NCBI GenBank assembly: GCA_024349245.1
Contig: JALDNG010000079.1
Coordinates: 836,501 to 900,500, forward strand
DNA length: 64,000 bases
Source of the DNA: Neodontobutis hainanensis
Lineage: Eukaryota > Chordata > Actinopteri > Gobiiformes > Odontobutidae
Direction of reading: 5' to 3'
Shown here: positions 12,896-25,592 of the stretch, one piece after another
Layout: the number at the start of each line of letters is the position of its first letter
Numbering within the stretch: position 1 is the stretch's first letter
The notes under the pieces: generated by a model
The model's database searches: none
What the model saw: only the letters and a program-made list of their open reading frames with translations
What the model was told of the DNA's origin: nothing
Translations under genes and position numbers: made by a program

Positions 12896-15544
12896 TCTGC
12901 TTTAGAAACTTTGAGCTGATCACCGACCCATTGTGAGCTTCTTTACTGAAAAGATGATCATGAACTAAATAAATTTATCTGCACTTTATCACCCCACACC
13001 CCCAAAAATGCCAAAATGAACTTAAACAAACAAACAAAAAAAAATGTTTCTACACTAAAATGCTACCAAAAAATTGACTATTTCAAACGATCTGTAGCTA
13101 GCGTATTACAGTTATATTGCATTTGTGAGGATGGTCTTCAGTTAACTGACATGTTTTGTAAAGCATGGATGATGAAGTAGGTGACATGTTGGTGCTAGTC
13201 GAGCGTGTGTTTCCTTGGCAGCCCTCACAACAGTTTGTTTTTCACCTCCACACGTTCACACATTAGTTCTAATCTGTAGTGCCAGTTATTTTTTTTTTCT
13301 TCTTTTTTGTGTGCCCCTGAAAGGCAGCAAGTCCTCTAATGCCTACAAAACTTGAGAAATTGTAACAATGCCATCTCATTATCAAATGTCCTTCTGTTTG
13401 TTTACACCATATGGAGAGTCCGGAGTCAGATGGGTACGAAAAGAGTGTTTGGACACATTTAAAGTCCTGAAAAGCTTTGACCTTCTCACTGGAATGCATT
13501 TTAAAACCTTTAGCCTAAAATACAATAAAAACACATTAGCAAAAAGAGAAAAGACCGGATGCTAATGCATGAACACTTGAAAGCTTTCAGGGGACAAAGG
13601 TCAAATGCTTAGTCCATTTAAATGCTGATTTTCGTATCTTAGCACTTTTGCATTTGTTTGTTAACTACTCAAATGGCCATGGCTTTTATCACCCAAAAGG
13701 CTAAGCAAGTGTTTTTGCATATTTAAGCCTTTAGTCAAATAAGTTAAAGATCACATGATGTTTTTTTTTTACTTTCAATCTAAACTTTGCCTTGAGTTGA
13801 ATCTTTTTTTTTTCTTTTTTTTTAATTTAGCAAACTGCTTTAAAACAGCTTCCAGTAGGCACTATAAAAAAGCTGTCAGCCAAGGCCCGGACTCAAGTGG
13901 CAAACAAAAACCTTTTTCTTTTCTACCAACTACCAAATTCTCATTATTCCTTCCACATCATTGTTATGCGTTTGTTTCCAGTATTGATTTTGTGTCAACA
14001 CACCTTGGGAGTGAAATGTTTTTTGGCAGCTCTCAGAGAGCAAGAAAATATATTTAATTCATCTCCTGCTCAGGTTTATGCATTATGGAATATTAATTTT
14101 AGCTACAGTCCAATAATGTTTAAAATGTAGGACTCCTGTTAACAATAAGGATCAGTTTAAAGAGCCAGGTGGATTTAACTTAATCAATTCTTAGTACAGT
14201 GAAATAGCTGCAAAATATGCCAGTCTGCAGCTAAGATGCTGTAGGTCAAAAACAAAACAGACCTAAATTGTATTTTGGCTAACAATTTGGCAAATAACCA
14301 CTAATGTCTAGTAACATTACAATAATTTTAAGAATAATTACAAAAATGGTGGCAAGTATGAAACTCTGTTAATGCTATGAAGTAAAGCTGTTCCAACTGT
14401 GTCCTCTGGTATCATTTGACTAATAACATTTCTTTTTTATCAAACTCTGAATCCCCTCTAAAGCTGTTGCCCCTCCTCTCGGTCGACAGCCAGAACATTA
14501 GTCCAATCCCCCAGGACTCAACACACCATACTCGATTCACTCAGGATGAACAATTAAACGATCAACTCTGACAGCAGTGTTATATACATATATATTTATA
14601 TATTTCTGGGCTTACTACTGCTTTCATGGCATTCATCCTTCCCTTGGGAGTTCAAGCCAATAAGGACCTCCCCCTTTCATTCCTTTATGAGAAATTACAG
14701 TTTACAGTGGCATCAAGAGCTTTTTTTTTTCAAAACGCAAATAAAGTGTGGCTTCTTCAGAATAATTTGGAACAGGTTTGAATCAAATTAGTCTATGTCA
14801 TATTAGTCCAGGCTATGTCAGTGTGGATTATGATAACCTTTTTGTACTTCCTTGCTTGTGAGAGCTTAGTGCAGATATGAGTACAGGTATTCAATATTTG
14901 TGTCTGCACTCGTATATATACTCATACTTGTGCTGGTTCTAGAAAAAAAGTGCATTTCATAAAACACAATAAAGATTTATCATTTTAAAACGGTTACACA
15001 AAATAATTATACATGTTGCTCTTTAAAATGAATTTTGTTGTTGTTACCTTTAGTGTGAATAAAACAATATTGAAGCAAATCCATTAGACTTTAACACACT
15101 TAGTTTTGAACCCTGTTTAACTAAATTTAATTTTTTGACAATTGAATTTCAAAACATTACAATTTGTATCTGCATTTCTACAAATATGATTTAAAGCACA
15201 AAAAAATAAATGTCCAATTTTGACAGCTCAGATTTCCGTCCACATAAGAGTGCTTCCTATACCTGTGTGTATCTAATGAAGTGTAATTTCATTAAGAAAG
15301 CACTTATGTGGGTGGTGCAATCAGCCATCCCATTTTCAAAACTCCATCCCCCCAGGTCCCTCTCCCCCACCGTGACTCCATGACACTAAACGAATGCTGA
15401 ATAAATGTCTCCTGGCTGCTAACTACCTATCTAATTATTCCTTTTTTTCATTAAATGGGTGAATCAGATTCTAATTAGCTAGGCTGTCATTCAGTGGCCT
15501 GGGAGCTGGAGATGTGGAGCTGGTATTGGACAGCTGAGCATGCA
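12896..15544 (+). other. efna5 intron 1 portion, nothing recognised
   Basis: AT-rich sequence with several T or A runs (about 13290, 13757, 13804, 13815) and a TATA-rich patch at about 14580-14606. No exon, RNA gene or transposon end was recognised. Confidence 0.6.
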
Positions 15545-15572
15545 TGTGTCTGTGTGTGTGTGTGTGTGTATG

Positions 15573-15612
<40 letters not shown>

Positions 15613-15613
15613 A
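15545..15613 (+). repeat. compound TG/TA/TG microsatellite
   Basis: A TG run is followed by a TA run at about 15574-15589 and a second TG run to 15612. Such alternating purine-pyrimidine tracts are length-variable in fish. The short open frame through it is an artefact. Confidence 0.95.
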
Positions 15614-18600
15614 TAGCATATGCTCTCTTCTCTGTCCCCAGGGCCAGGTAGAGGTCTCTGGTAATTACTTTTGTTGCACCAGGAAAGAAAGAAATTGGAA
15701 AGCAGGAGGGAAGGCAGTAAGAACCAATCAGGTGCTAGCTCTTTGATTAAAGCTAAATCACCTGTATCAGTATTCGGTTGGACGCTACTATCCTCACACT
15801 ATATATTTAATAATTGACATGCTGTCTTCATGCTTAGAGCGCAAATGTTTCACATGCAAAAAAGATTTGTTATTCAGCATGTTGGAATCACGTTTGTCAT
15901 TTGATATTGACATGCAAGATTTTCATAGTCAGTGTTAAATAACGTGCATGGTTAAGTCTTAGCAGCAGGTGAAAGCCATAAAAAGAAATAAAGCCAAGAT
16001 GTAGGCTGTGTATCATTTACCATGTCTTTCTAACTAATTGGCTCTCATGAGGCTCCGAGCTCTAGCAGAGGACCCTTCTTCCCGTTCCCATCCTGCCACT
16101 ACCACTATCATCCCTCGGAACACACTTCACTGACCATTGTGTCTTTATGTGCACGTGAAAGTATTTGCAATGCTGCTCAGATGGGTTTATATGTGACAGC
16201 CATTTCCTGTCTGATTGGATTCAGCGCGTCTGTTTGCTCAAAGCCTGTTTGAATTAGTAGAATTGATGTAAAACACTTGAGAAATGACTATCCTTCCCAG
16301 ATAAGATAAACATCAACTCATCAGGAATTCTCAGCCCGCCACGACCAACCGAACAAGCCTGCCAAAGTTTTTCATCACCAGACCTCGCGCAGAATGTCAA
16401 TGCCCCCTTTGCCACTGATTCACATTCTAAACCTATCGCAGGCCCCTTGTGCTCCTGGGACCAGCTAAAGATTTTGTTTTAGGGGGGATTGTGAAATTTG
16501 CCGGACCTTTGCATTTGGCGCCTTGCTTTGTGCATGCCTGCTGTTCGGAGTTTTAATTGCAGAGGAAAAACAAAGAGAAAGGACCTGCCTTGTTTTAGAG
16601 GACAGTCCCATGCGCTCAAATGGGAGTGTACAAGACGGTGTTTGTAAGTTAAGGCTGGTGGGAATTTGGATTTGGTCGACGTGAGAACAAAAACATTCCT
16701 GCATAATGTACATTTCTGAAAACTCCACGTACTCTACCTCCTACACACTTCACGTTTCTGTAAATGGCCGATTGTTTCAAACCTCAACTCCCAAGTTTGC
16801 AAAGACATTGTAATTTACTTTTGCTTACGGTTGTATAACTCCAGACCATTTTTAAGCATCGCTCAAATAATTTTTTCTTTTCCTCAATCTCATGTTTTTC
16901 AAAAGGTGCAATGTGTCATTTCTGGCAGCCTTGCAGATTGCTATTCCACACCTTTAAAAAAATAAACAGTTGTGCTTATCCTTCAGCCATTTGCATTTTA
17001 GAACTTGTCACACTTTGCATGCACTGATTACTGGTCTTCCCTTTAGTCCTGGTTTGGTACACTCGGCTTCAGTCATAACGTTTTTTTACAACACAACTCT
17101 CGTCATATTCAACTAAATAAGTTGTTTGGAACATGAAGAATAACTACATCCACTCACTTCAGTTAAACTGCCTTGACTTCCTTTATGTCCTTTCAGTTAT
17201 CAACAAAAAAAAGAACACTGTCAGAATGCAAACATGTTGAAGTACATTTTTTCTGAAAGTTTATCCAAGGCTTCTTTTTGTTGCGCACGTGCACAGTACA
17301 TCAACATAACAGTTCACCTACACTGACCCAGGCTTTTCAGTCCAAGTTGTTTGACAGAATAAAAATGTAGCCCCCAGAATAGTAGGAGTGTGGACATCCT
17401 TGACTAGGCTACCGTCACTGTGTCCTTTTGTGCATCCTTTTGTGACCTCCACAGATTGTGTCCAGATAGCACCACCTGCCTCCTTCACAGCACAGTACAC
17501 AACCCTAAATAGAGGACACAGTGACCTGCAGACTTTGTTATTCAAGGTCTTATTTGAGTTTCATGCAGAATTATAAAGGCTTAAGATTAATTTATTTTAT
17601 CAAGATCAAAATAGGCCACTCATTCCATTTCCATTTTAAACAGTTTTTTGCAACCATACAAAACAAGGTCATTAAAATCTGCATTTTAGCTATAGTTATA
17701 AGTTAAAAACATTGCTCTCAAGAATATTGTACTTGAATGTATTTTACACTTATTGTCCTGGATCTGGATTTGTGTTCACTACAACAATACTTTTTGAATT
17801 TTACTGCTTTTTTCATTTATTCTCTTACAATAATAATCACACAAACCTTTCTCTCTACACTGTGTTTACCTCAGTGTCTCTCTGCGCTCTGTGTGGGTGT
17901 TCTGACAGTCCAGCCAGCTCACCACATCTGGCGTTGTTTGAAAGTACACTGTTATTTCGGCAATTAGGCTTAAAAACAAATAGAATACCTTGGCTATACG
18001 CTCGCCTGTCTCTGTGTATAAATGCCAGCATGTACACACTCGCTTTGTTCGGTCCCACTCGCAACACGAGCAGGTCGCACATGCACGTAATGACATAATG
18101 ACAGTCGCTGTTTATGTTTGTCGTCCATTTTTCATGGCCAATTAGGTGAAATGGAGAGCATGTCTGAGTGAAACCTCAGGAAATATCAGGCTTTAGTGGG
18201 TTCAGACACTGGCTTTGGAATGAGATGAGATGATTCGAGTGCATCAAGTGCAAATGACAACCAGGTGTATGAGAATATTTACCAGTTTAGATTTACTGTA
18301 CCAGAGAGCATATACGTAACATTTAAGCACAAGTTTCATGTGATTAATTTGTTTTATTTTCTCTGCATTGATAAAGTGTAGGTTGGGGTGGTGGATGGAC
18401 ACTTGGGACTTAGGACTTTATATAGGACACCCAAGTTTTTTACACCACTAAAATCTATCCTTCATCAAATCTATAGAATTAAAGACTTGATAATAACAAC
18501 TAAATGGTTATTTTTAGGTGATTAAGGGGCAATAAATGTGTAATAAGCTCTTATACTTATTTTTTATGTTTCCTGCATTGTAATAACTTTTATTTTAATA

Positions 18601-20497
18601 ACTTTTTTAACCATTTGTTAGCCTGTTTAGCGTAGCCTTGAAAAATACAGATTTTGGTACAAAGCATAAAAAAATAGACTTCTCTGTAAGGTAATCTTGT
18701 TTTCTGGAAACACTGTACAGTATATCGATACAGATGTGGGATTTGGGAAGGGTTGCCCTAGGAATAGAATATGCATATTTCCATATATTTCATCCATACT
18801 GTATGCATTGAATTGTAGTGTCATCGATGTAGACCTATGCCATCTCCAGTAAAGTTTCATCTCTTTTGGAGCGGCACATCAATCTCAGCAGATTAGCTGA
18901 CACCTCTTCTACCCACACTGCTCTGCTGCCTCCGGGCCCTGACTGATGGGTGGGGGCCACAAAAACAACACTCATCTGATATCTAACAGAAATACACACA
19001 CACATACCCATACGCTCTTATTCTGTCTTTGTTTTTCTCTCGCTCCAGTCATTTTTCTGCCCACTCACCGGATCACTCTATTTTCATGTAGTGTATATGA
19101 TTTCAAGTGGCTCGGGTCTGCGTGTGTGTGTGAGTAAATGCAGTAAAGGCAGTCATTGAGTAATTTCTGTCTGTATTTCAAAATGCAAACATTAATGTTA
19201 CAGTTGACCTTTCATGTGATTAGGTCACGGCATCTTTTTAGTTTTGTAAAAGTGGTTATGTTTAGAAACTAAATTATTGTTTAGTTTATGAGAAGGTTGC
19301 TTGTTTTAGTTTAAATACAGATTATTGAGTCGGCCATTTGGCACATTTTATGGACCTTTTTTTCATTGTCTTTCCCTAACCTTAGCCAAGTTTTTCTTCT
19401 GCCTTTTCAAGACATTGGTTGCTGGTAAGTATAGAGTTCCTCACAAGCCTATTTCTGAAAATGAAATGAACAAATACACCATTAGTCTACATTTTAGAAC
19501 TTTTGGACAAGGTTCCAGAGACATTTGTGAGACTGTGTTGGTAAACATGTGCGATCATTCCCTGGCCTGACTATGTATGCACTGTGCTTCCCTGACTGTG
19601 GTGTTTCTCGGCAGTGGCTCCTCTCCCACTGAGCTCAATATCAGCCTGATCAAACATTCAACGGTCTGTGAGCCCGATCACACAGGCAGAGCAGCCGATC
19701 CCTGAAGGCAGCAGCTCCAGATTACAGTCTCTGCCGGACCGCAGAGTTGGGCCACAAGGTTCTTCCCAGCTGGGACCCACAAACAGATGGCAGACGGACA
19801 CATACAGAGTGGGGCAGTTAAAATGTGGAGGCTCTTAAAAACTCCACTGTGACAATTTATGGCATCATAGAGACAAGCAAAAATCTTGACAGTCATTGGT
19901 AGTTTGGCTTTTAGTATTTTATCTATCAAGAGTTTAATGGCCAAACTACTGACCAATCCCATGCAAGTAATGTTTTTTTCTATTCATTAAATAAATAACT
20001 GTTACTTTTAGCCAGGTTTTCTATGTCTGTCAGCTCAGGCTCAAATAAAGCAGTTATTATTGTTTACTCGATCTTCAGGGTCAGTGGTGTGAAACTTTGC
20101 TTTGTAAATCTGGCTCCATATTCTCCGGTGTTGACGAAGTGTTTGATCACTCCTTTAAAAACAAGATGACATCATTTGTGCCTTGTTAGAGTTACATGCT
20201 GCCTTTGTGGGTGACTGCCATCATTTACAGGCATCATCATTTAAAGTGTGTGGATGTATCACACACTCCTGCTGGCAACTGGTCAGACTGGTTTCACTTG
20301 TGGTCAGTGTAAACAGTCATTGTGGCTGAAACTAAACGAACTGTTGAAACTGTTGTGAACACAAATAAGAAACAAAATGACATTTTCCAGTGTAAGAGAG
20401 CCATTAGAGGAGTTGTATAAACTGCATTAAGAATTGAAAAGTGAACTGTGAATATGTACTGTAAGCTTATATTTACAATTGGAGCAGTTTTGTTTGA
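15614..20497 (+). other. efna5 intron 1 portion, no gene seen
   Basis: No exon or RNA gene was found. A motif-dense block at 16480-16720 is listed separately. A complex stretch near 19560-19830 (CAGCCTGATCAAACATTC at about 19643) is similar in character but weaker. Short CA/TG runs occur near 18992 and 19122. Confidence 0.55.
16480..16720. promoter_or_regulatory. candidate intronic enhancer block
   Basis: Complex, low-repeat sequence with clustered motifs: TTTGGCGC (E2F-like) at 16514-16521, TAATTG (homeodomain) at 16554-16559, and AACAAAG (SOX/HMG) at 16569-16575. Such clustering resembles conserved non-coding elements of developmental genes. No conservation data are available here, so this is inference from motifs only. 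Confidence 0.25.
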
Positions 20498-20965
20498 TTA
20501 AAGTTGGAGTAGGCAGTCAAAATGGTAAAAAGGCTGCTGTGACTGACACATTTTGTGACCTGACAGAAATATTAAACTTTGGGAACCCATACAGGACAAC
20601 ATACAGCCAACATTTTCTAATTGCAAGAAAGAAACATAATGGACGGTTAAAGAAAGTGACAATACAAAAGGTTTTAGTAAAGAGCTGCCTTATAGTGAGA
20701 ATTTACATTAGAACTCTTTAGAGAGGTGTGCCGTAAAGCCATGCACTGCACACCTAATGACTCAGGTTTATTTCCTTTGTGTAACCATAGCAACTGTACA
20801 AAGCAACACTAATTTTAACAGTTAATTACATTTTTGGGGTTGAATAAAAGACTTTAGAGCGTAGAGGTTAGAAAGGACACACACAATTAGATATTGTTGG
20901 CCATTGACCATGATTACAAATGTTTGGAATTTTGTTTTGGAAAATTCAGCCTACTCCACCTTTAA
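20498..20965. mobile_element. piggyBac-like MITE with TTAA target duplication
   Basis: The element spans 20502-20961. Its left end AGTTGGAGTAGGC and the reverse complement of its right end, AGGTGGAGTAGGC, agree at 12 of 13 positions. Both ends abut TTAA (20498-20501 and 20962-20965), the target duplication of piggyBac-type transposases. The 460-bp interior has no transposase-like open frame. Ends of the form TTAAAGGTG... are frequent in teleost MITEs as I recall. The 80-codon open frame inside is not a gene I recognise. Confidence 0.72.
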
Positions 20966-23900
20966 AGACCGAGGCTGACTCATCTTTATGGGAAGTGAGA
21001 TGAGAAATGAATCACCAAAATGTGACAAGATATTGAATGTTACAATAATAAGGGACATCTGTTGAGCTCTTTTTTTTGAAAATGAGGCCAATCACTTTGT
21101 AATATCACCACACAGTAAGTCGTCCTTACCAACATGAATCATATTCTGTTACGAAAGCTTCCACAAAGCACCTGTAGATCGCGCCATTGTGAATCTCATT
21201 GTGTCTGACTTGCTTGAGTAGAGCGGTAATGTCTGCCCGTGGGACTGGCTAAACTTGGCGGACCACACAGGGCGAGGAGACGTGTTAGCGCTGTGCACTT
21301 TTGTTAGACTGCACTGTGCCTTTTCTTGATTAATGGAGTGTGGAGGGATTATGCTGATTCAGTTCATAACTAGGGCACAGCGACAGAGTCATTACACAGG
21401 TGAGAGTGTGCGAGTGTGCTGCAGTGTGTGTCCTTCCGTGGCTTGTTGTTCCACCTCGCAGCCAGGTGAATGGAAAGGCTACGAGGGAAGTGTAAACGTC
21501 CCGGTCCCTTTGTCCTCTAGGCCAAAGGCAAACAACGCACAGAGCCCTCAGTAATCCCCTCCTCAAGCCTTATCTAAACTATACCTGAGAGCTCGGAAAG
21601 GGCACCCCGGGACAGGACGGAGGGGTGTGAACAGAGGGAGACACAAGACTGAAAAAAGCATTTTTAAAAAGGACAGGTAAAGATGAGAGAGAAAGTGATA
21701 GTATGGGATTAGTGGTATTATTATATTGTAGGTGTAGATTAAAAAGTGAGGCTAAGATCAGAGGCTATGTTTACATTAATGCGATTAGAAAACAAAGAAA
21801 TAATAAAATGACCTTAATATTTTTGAGTTTAGGGGGAAAAAAATCAAAATGCATTAGTAATAGGCGTCATTTCACCAGCTTTTCCCAGTGACGGTGTTGT
21901 AGTGACGCGTTTGTTTTTAATTATTATTCTGTCACATGCGCTCATTAGCCTGGACGTGACTCATGTCCTCATTAGAACCTGATTTTTTATTTTTTTTTTT
22001 TTGGATTGAAGTGTATTGTCTTCCATACTCACATAAAAGAAACCAGAGTTACCTTTTTTAGCCCATCCACACTTAAAGGCTACACTGTTGGTTCTCAAAA
22101 TAAAACCTTTCAAGTCTTTCTGTAGATGTTATAAAAAAAAGACATTGCCTCACCCAGTTACATTGAAACATAGACCGTTGTCTTATAACATATAGTGTAT
22201 GTAATTGACTACAGTGCAGTTGTATTTCTTCTATTGTAAAGTTACAAATAGAATGAGGTATAACCTTTATGTGTTTGTGTCTGAACAACAGATCATCCAA
22301 AATCTGACATCAAGATTCCAGTGCATAGTCACCATGAACACCCAACTAAAAATGTCAAACATCTGTCATTATAGCAGAGCTAGTAAAACAAGCGATTGCA
22401 TCGACGTATCACACTTTTGTGTAAAAAGAAGCATGAGCTGGCATTTGTTGCCCAGTCAAATTGTGTGTGTGTTGGTTTTGTGATTCAAGTGCAATGAAAA
22501 ACCTATTTATTTCTATATTTACAGCTATTTTCTGAATGTGCATCCACACTTTGTTGTAGACTCCTTTTCTCCTGAAATCGACAAAGAGAATGGTTTGAAC
22601 AATGAAGAAAACACTGTCATCTACATCTTACTTTCTTTGAGTTGACTTATTCCTGAGATAATGGAGCTATTGATTGTTTTGCACAAACAAATCGACGCAG
22701 CCACCACCTAAGTGTTGCCACTATCCAATCAGTATTTGCTGTCTTTTAGTGGAACACTTAAATGTCTATTGGAGCACTTCTTCCAAACACAAGAAATAAA
22801 AACAGAACTGAAAATGTTTTTATTCTTGTAAATCAACAGAATAAAAAAAAAATTGTCAGTGAGTAAACTTCAATCCATTTCTTGCCAATTTCTTGAACCA
22901 GTTAAGTGTAACATTTCCATTTGTTTGAGATGCCACGATATGCTATTTTCTCAGCTGCTATGATAAGGCAGATGCAAAGGTGCTCATGTTAGCCCAGACG
23001 GAGGTTACAGTGTTCAAACATGCACACGATGTCTTCACTCTAATCCGGGCAAGTATTAAGATCTTACCGGCATTTGACTTTGCATGTTGGCTTTTCATTT
23101 CACTTTTTAACCTGCTCACACAAGTTCTTTCTGGGTCTGCAAAACGAGACAGTGATTGCAGTTGCAGACATTTGCGTTGCCGTTTTTCATATCGTGAGTC
23201 GCGTAAAACAGGAGCTGTGTCACAGACATTTTGCACAGATCAACACCTGCACACAGCCGACAAAGTGAGCACGCAGAGGACAGACAGGCAGAGATCTGCT
23301 CTCACAAACACTTGGGCAGTGTTTATGTGAAATCCAATAAAGATAGCCCCAGCTGTCTGTCCTGATACTCTAAGTCTCCACAGCAATTATCACGTAACTT
23401 TTCAATCCGCCTCGGAGTCTGTCGTCTGGACAGAGAAGACGAGCATGAGTGATGGAGCTGTTTCAAAGTGCTACCTAACCCAGTCTTGCAATGTGATATT
23501 TCTCATCGTCCCAGCAAACTCTTAAATCTTTGAATAATGTTTGAGCTCTAATATTGTGTTCATGTTAAGCCCTTGCAATAGCTTTGAATTAGAACAATAT
23601 TCCTTACAAATGCATTAGCGTTTTCAGCACTGGGCCCTAAAGATATTGAGAAAATAAGTTTATTGTTATACATAAATTATATCGCCTAGCCACTCATGCC
23701 CATTCATTTTGAGCTAATTCTCCCTAAAATGGATCTTCTTTTTACAGATATTTCAAATGTGTGTATGTTCTAAATAACCGACAGGCTTTATGCAATGCGT
23801 TCTTTCCCTGATTTGTTTGATGTATCTAATTGCGTCTGAGGTAGTAAAAAGTGTTTTACATAAAAAAAAAATGTTGTGCAAATACTGACATAAACCTTAA

Positions 23901-25574
23901 ACAAAACACAAATTTTAAACATATGCCACTTCTTAACTTACCACTTTTCTGTTATTGCCTAAACTTAACCAACTGGGGAATCCAGTAAAAAGTTATGAAG
24001 AAGGCATTTGGACATGTTTTTGGCTCATGACCTGTATGACTGAGAATCTCTAACAGGCATCTCAAGAATTGCATATTAACTTTCTTATAGGATACAAACT
24101 CTAGCCAAGTTCTAAGTTTGTTCCATCTAATACAGCCCATTTTATTAAATTGAACAAATGTATTGGGTCGATTTAACAATGAAAACTACTAAACTAGACA
24201 AAGATTTTGTATTTCAAACTGGTTAGCTTCAGATTCCTGAAAACAAATTCAGCGTGTATACATGTGATTTCTTGTCCTAAGTGCCTTCTACACATGTCAA
24301 GATGCCTCATTCGAAATATGACAACATCATCGTGGCCAATTCAGCCATAAGGCATATCTACGATGTCTATTCATTTGCATGTGCATCCACTGAGCGTCTT
24401 TTTGCTTTTGGGAGTGCGAGTACATGATGAAGTGTCAGGCAACGAGCTGATTGGCCATATGTCTGCGCAAATGAGCTCTTTATTTAATAAGGCCAGTGAT
24501 CTAAATTGTCATTACTGTCAACATTTAACTGTGGCCCTCCCTGCCAGATGGTATTTGGTAATATACCACACAGATGAGCCTTCTCAGATTACGCTTTACT
24601 CTTCGCATGATATCTTCATCTCAGATTAGGAGATGCTCCAATATTCATTTAGAGTGTCTTAGAGAGCCCTTTGGAGACCCATAGATTTTTGGTTTACCCC
24701 TAGGCATCGCTTGAATTTTATTGTGGTGCCTTTTTCTGTAAGTTTTGTATTTTAATATAAAACTTGTTACAAAGTGAAACCAGGCTAATGCTAAACTACA
24801 AATCATCTGAGGTACAGATTGCTTAGACTGATGACCTTATGAGATTACATCAAGTTAAATGCACGTAATGTAGGGCCTAAGTGCACTTCATAACTTTAGG
24901 GCCTATCCTACAGGCCTGCATTGGGGCCATCTTACACCACAGGCCACTATTATTACATATCTCCATGGCTGTTCATCATCTTTGTATTGACGTTTGTGGA
25001 AATTTATGACTTGTCTCTGTTTTGACAATACAAGACGATGAGGTCATTCTTGTCTTCTGAGAATTCACCAGTTCGACATCGTAATGAGACGTAAGGCTAA
25101 AATAAACCACAGCCACGCTAAATGCTCCATGCTATTTAGGCTCATAATACTTTTTTCTTTATTGCTTCCTGCCCCGTCAAATTTTGAGTGACCACAGTCA
25201 AGACTTCCCCCTGAGTGTGTGAGTGTGCATATACATTATGACAGTGCGCCGTAAAGACAAGTGTCGTATAATGACAGGGGCAAAGTCTAATAGAGTGGGA
25301 ACAAAGCCAAGCACAAGTGAAGGTATAGATTTGGACCTATTTTAAGTAAATGAGAAATTGAATGAAGTTAGAAAAATAAGTCAAATTTTAAGATGATAGT
25401 TTTGGATGGATAGATAAACTATTTATATTATTGATTATTGTCTTTGCCATCTAAAAAATAAATGCATATTTCAAGTTAAATCACATAATGTTGTGTGCGT
25501 TTTTAATATGCAGCTAAGCTTGGTATTCTAGTCACACTGTTCAATCTTTAAAATCAAATGTATTTCACTGCAAT
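20966..25574 (+). other. efna5 intron 1 portion, no gene seen
   Basis: No exon or RNA gene was found. The 21180-21640 stretch is comparatively rich in CpG and GC. At about 21761 the words CTATGTTTACATTAATGCG and GATTAGAAAAC recall an end seen in fish repeats, but I found no partner end. A motif-dense block at 24290-24640 is listed separately. Stretches at 22960-23330 are open on both strands without a recognisable product. Confidence 0.55.
24290..24640. promoter_or_regulatory. candidate intronic enhancer block
   Basis: A complex stretch with a perfect POU octamer ATTTGCAT at 24373-24380 and a second ATTCATTT word near its end, followed by further AT-rich homeodomain-type cores. There is little simple repeat. 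It is proposed as regulatory on motif content alone. Confidence 0.25.
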
Positions 25575-25592
25575 AAAAAAAAAAAAAAAAAA
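25575..25592 (+). repeat. A-18 homopolymer
   Basis: An uninterrupted run of 18 A follows CAAT. No SINE or retrocopy body was recognised upstream, so it is listed as a simple repeat only. Confidence 0.9.
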
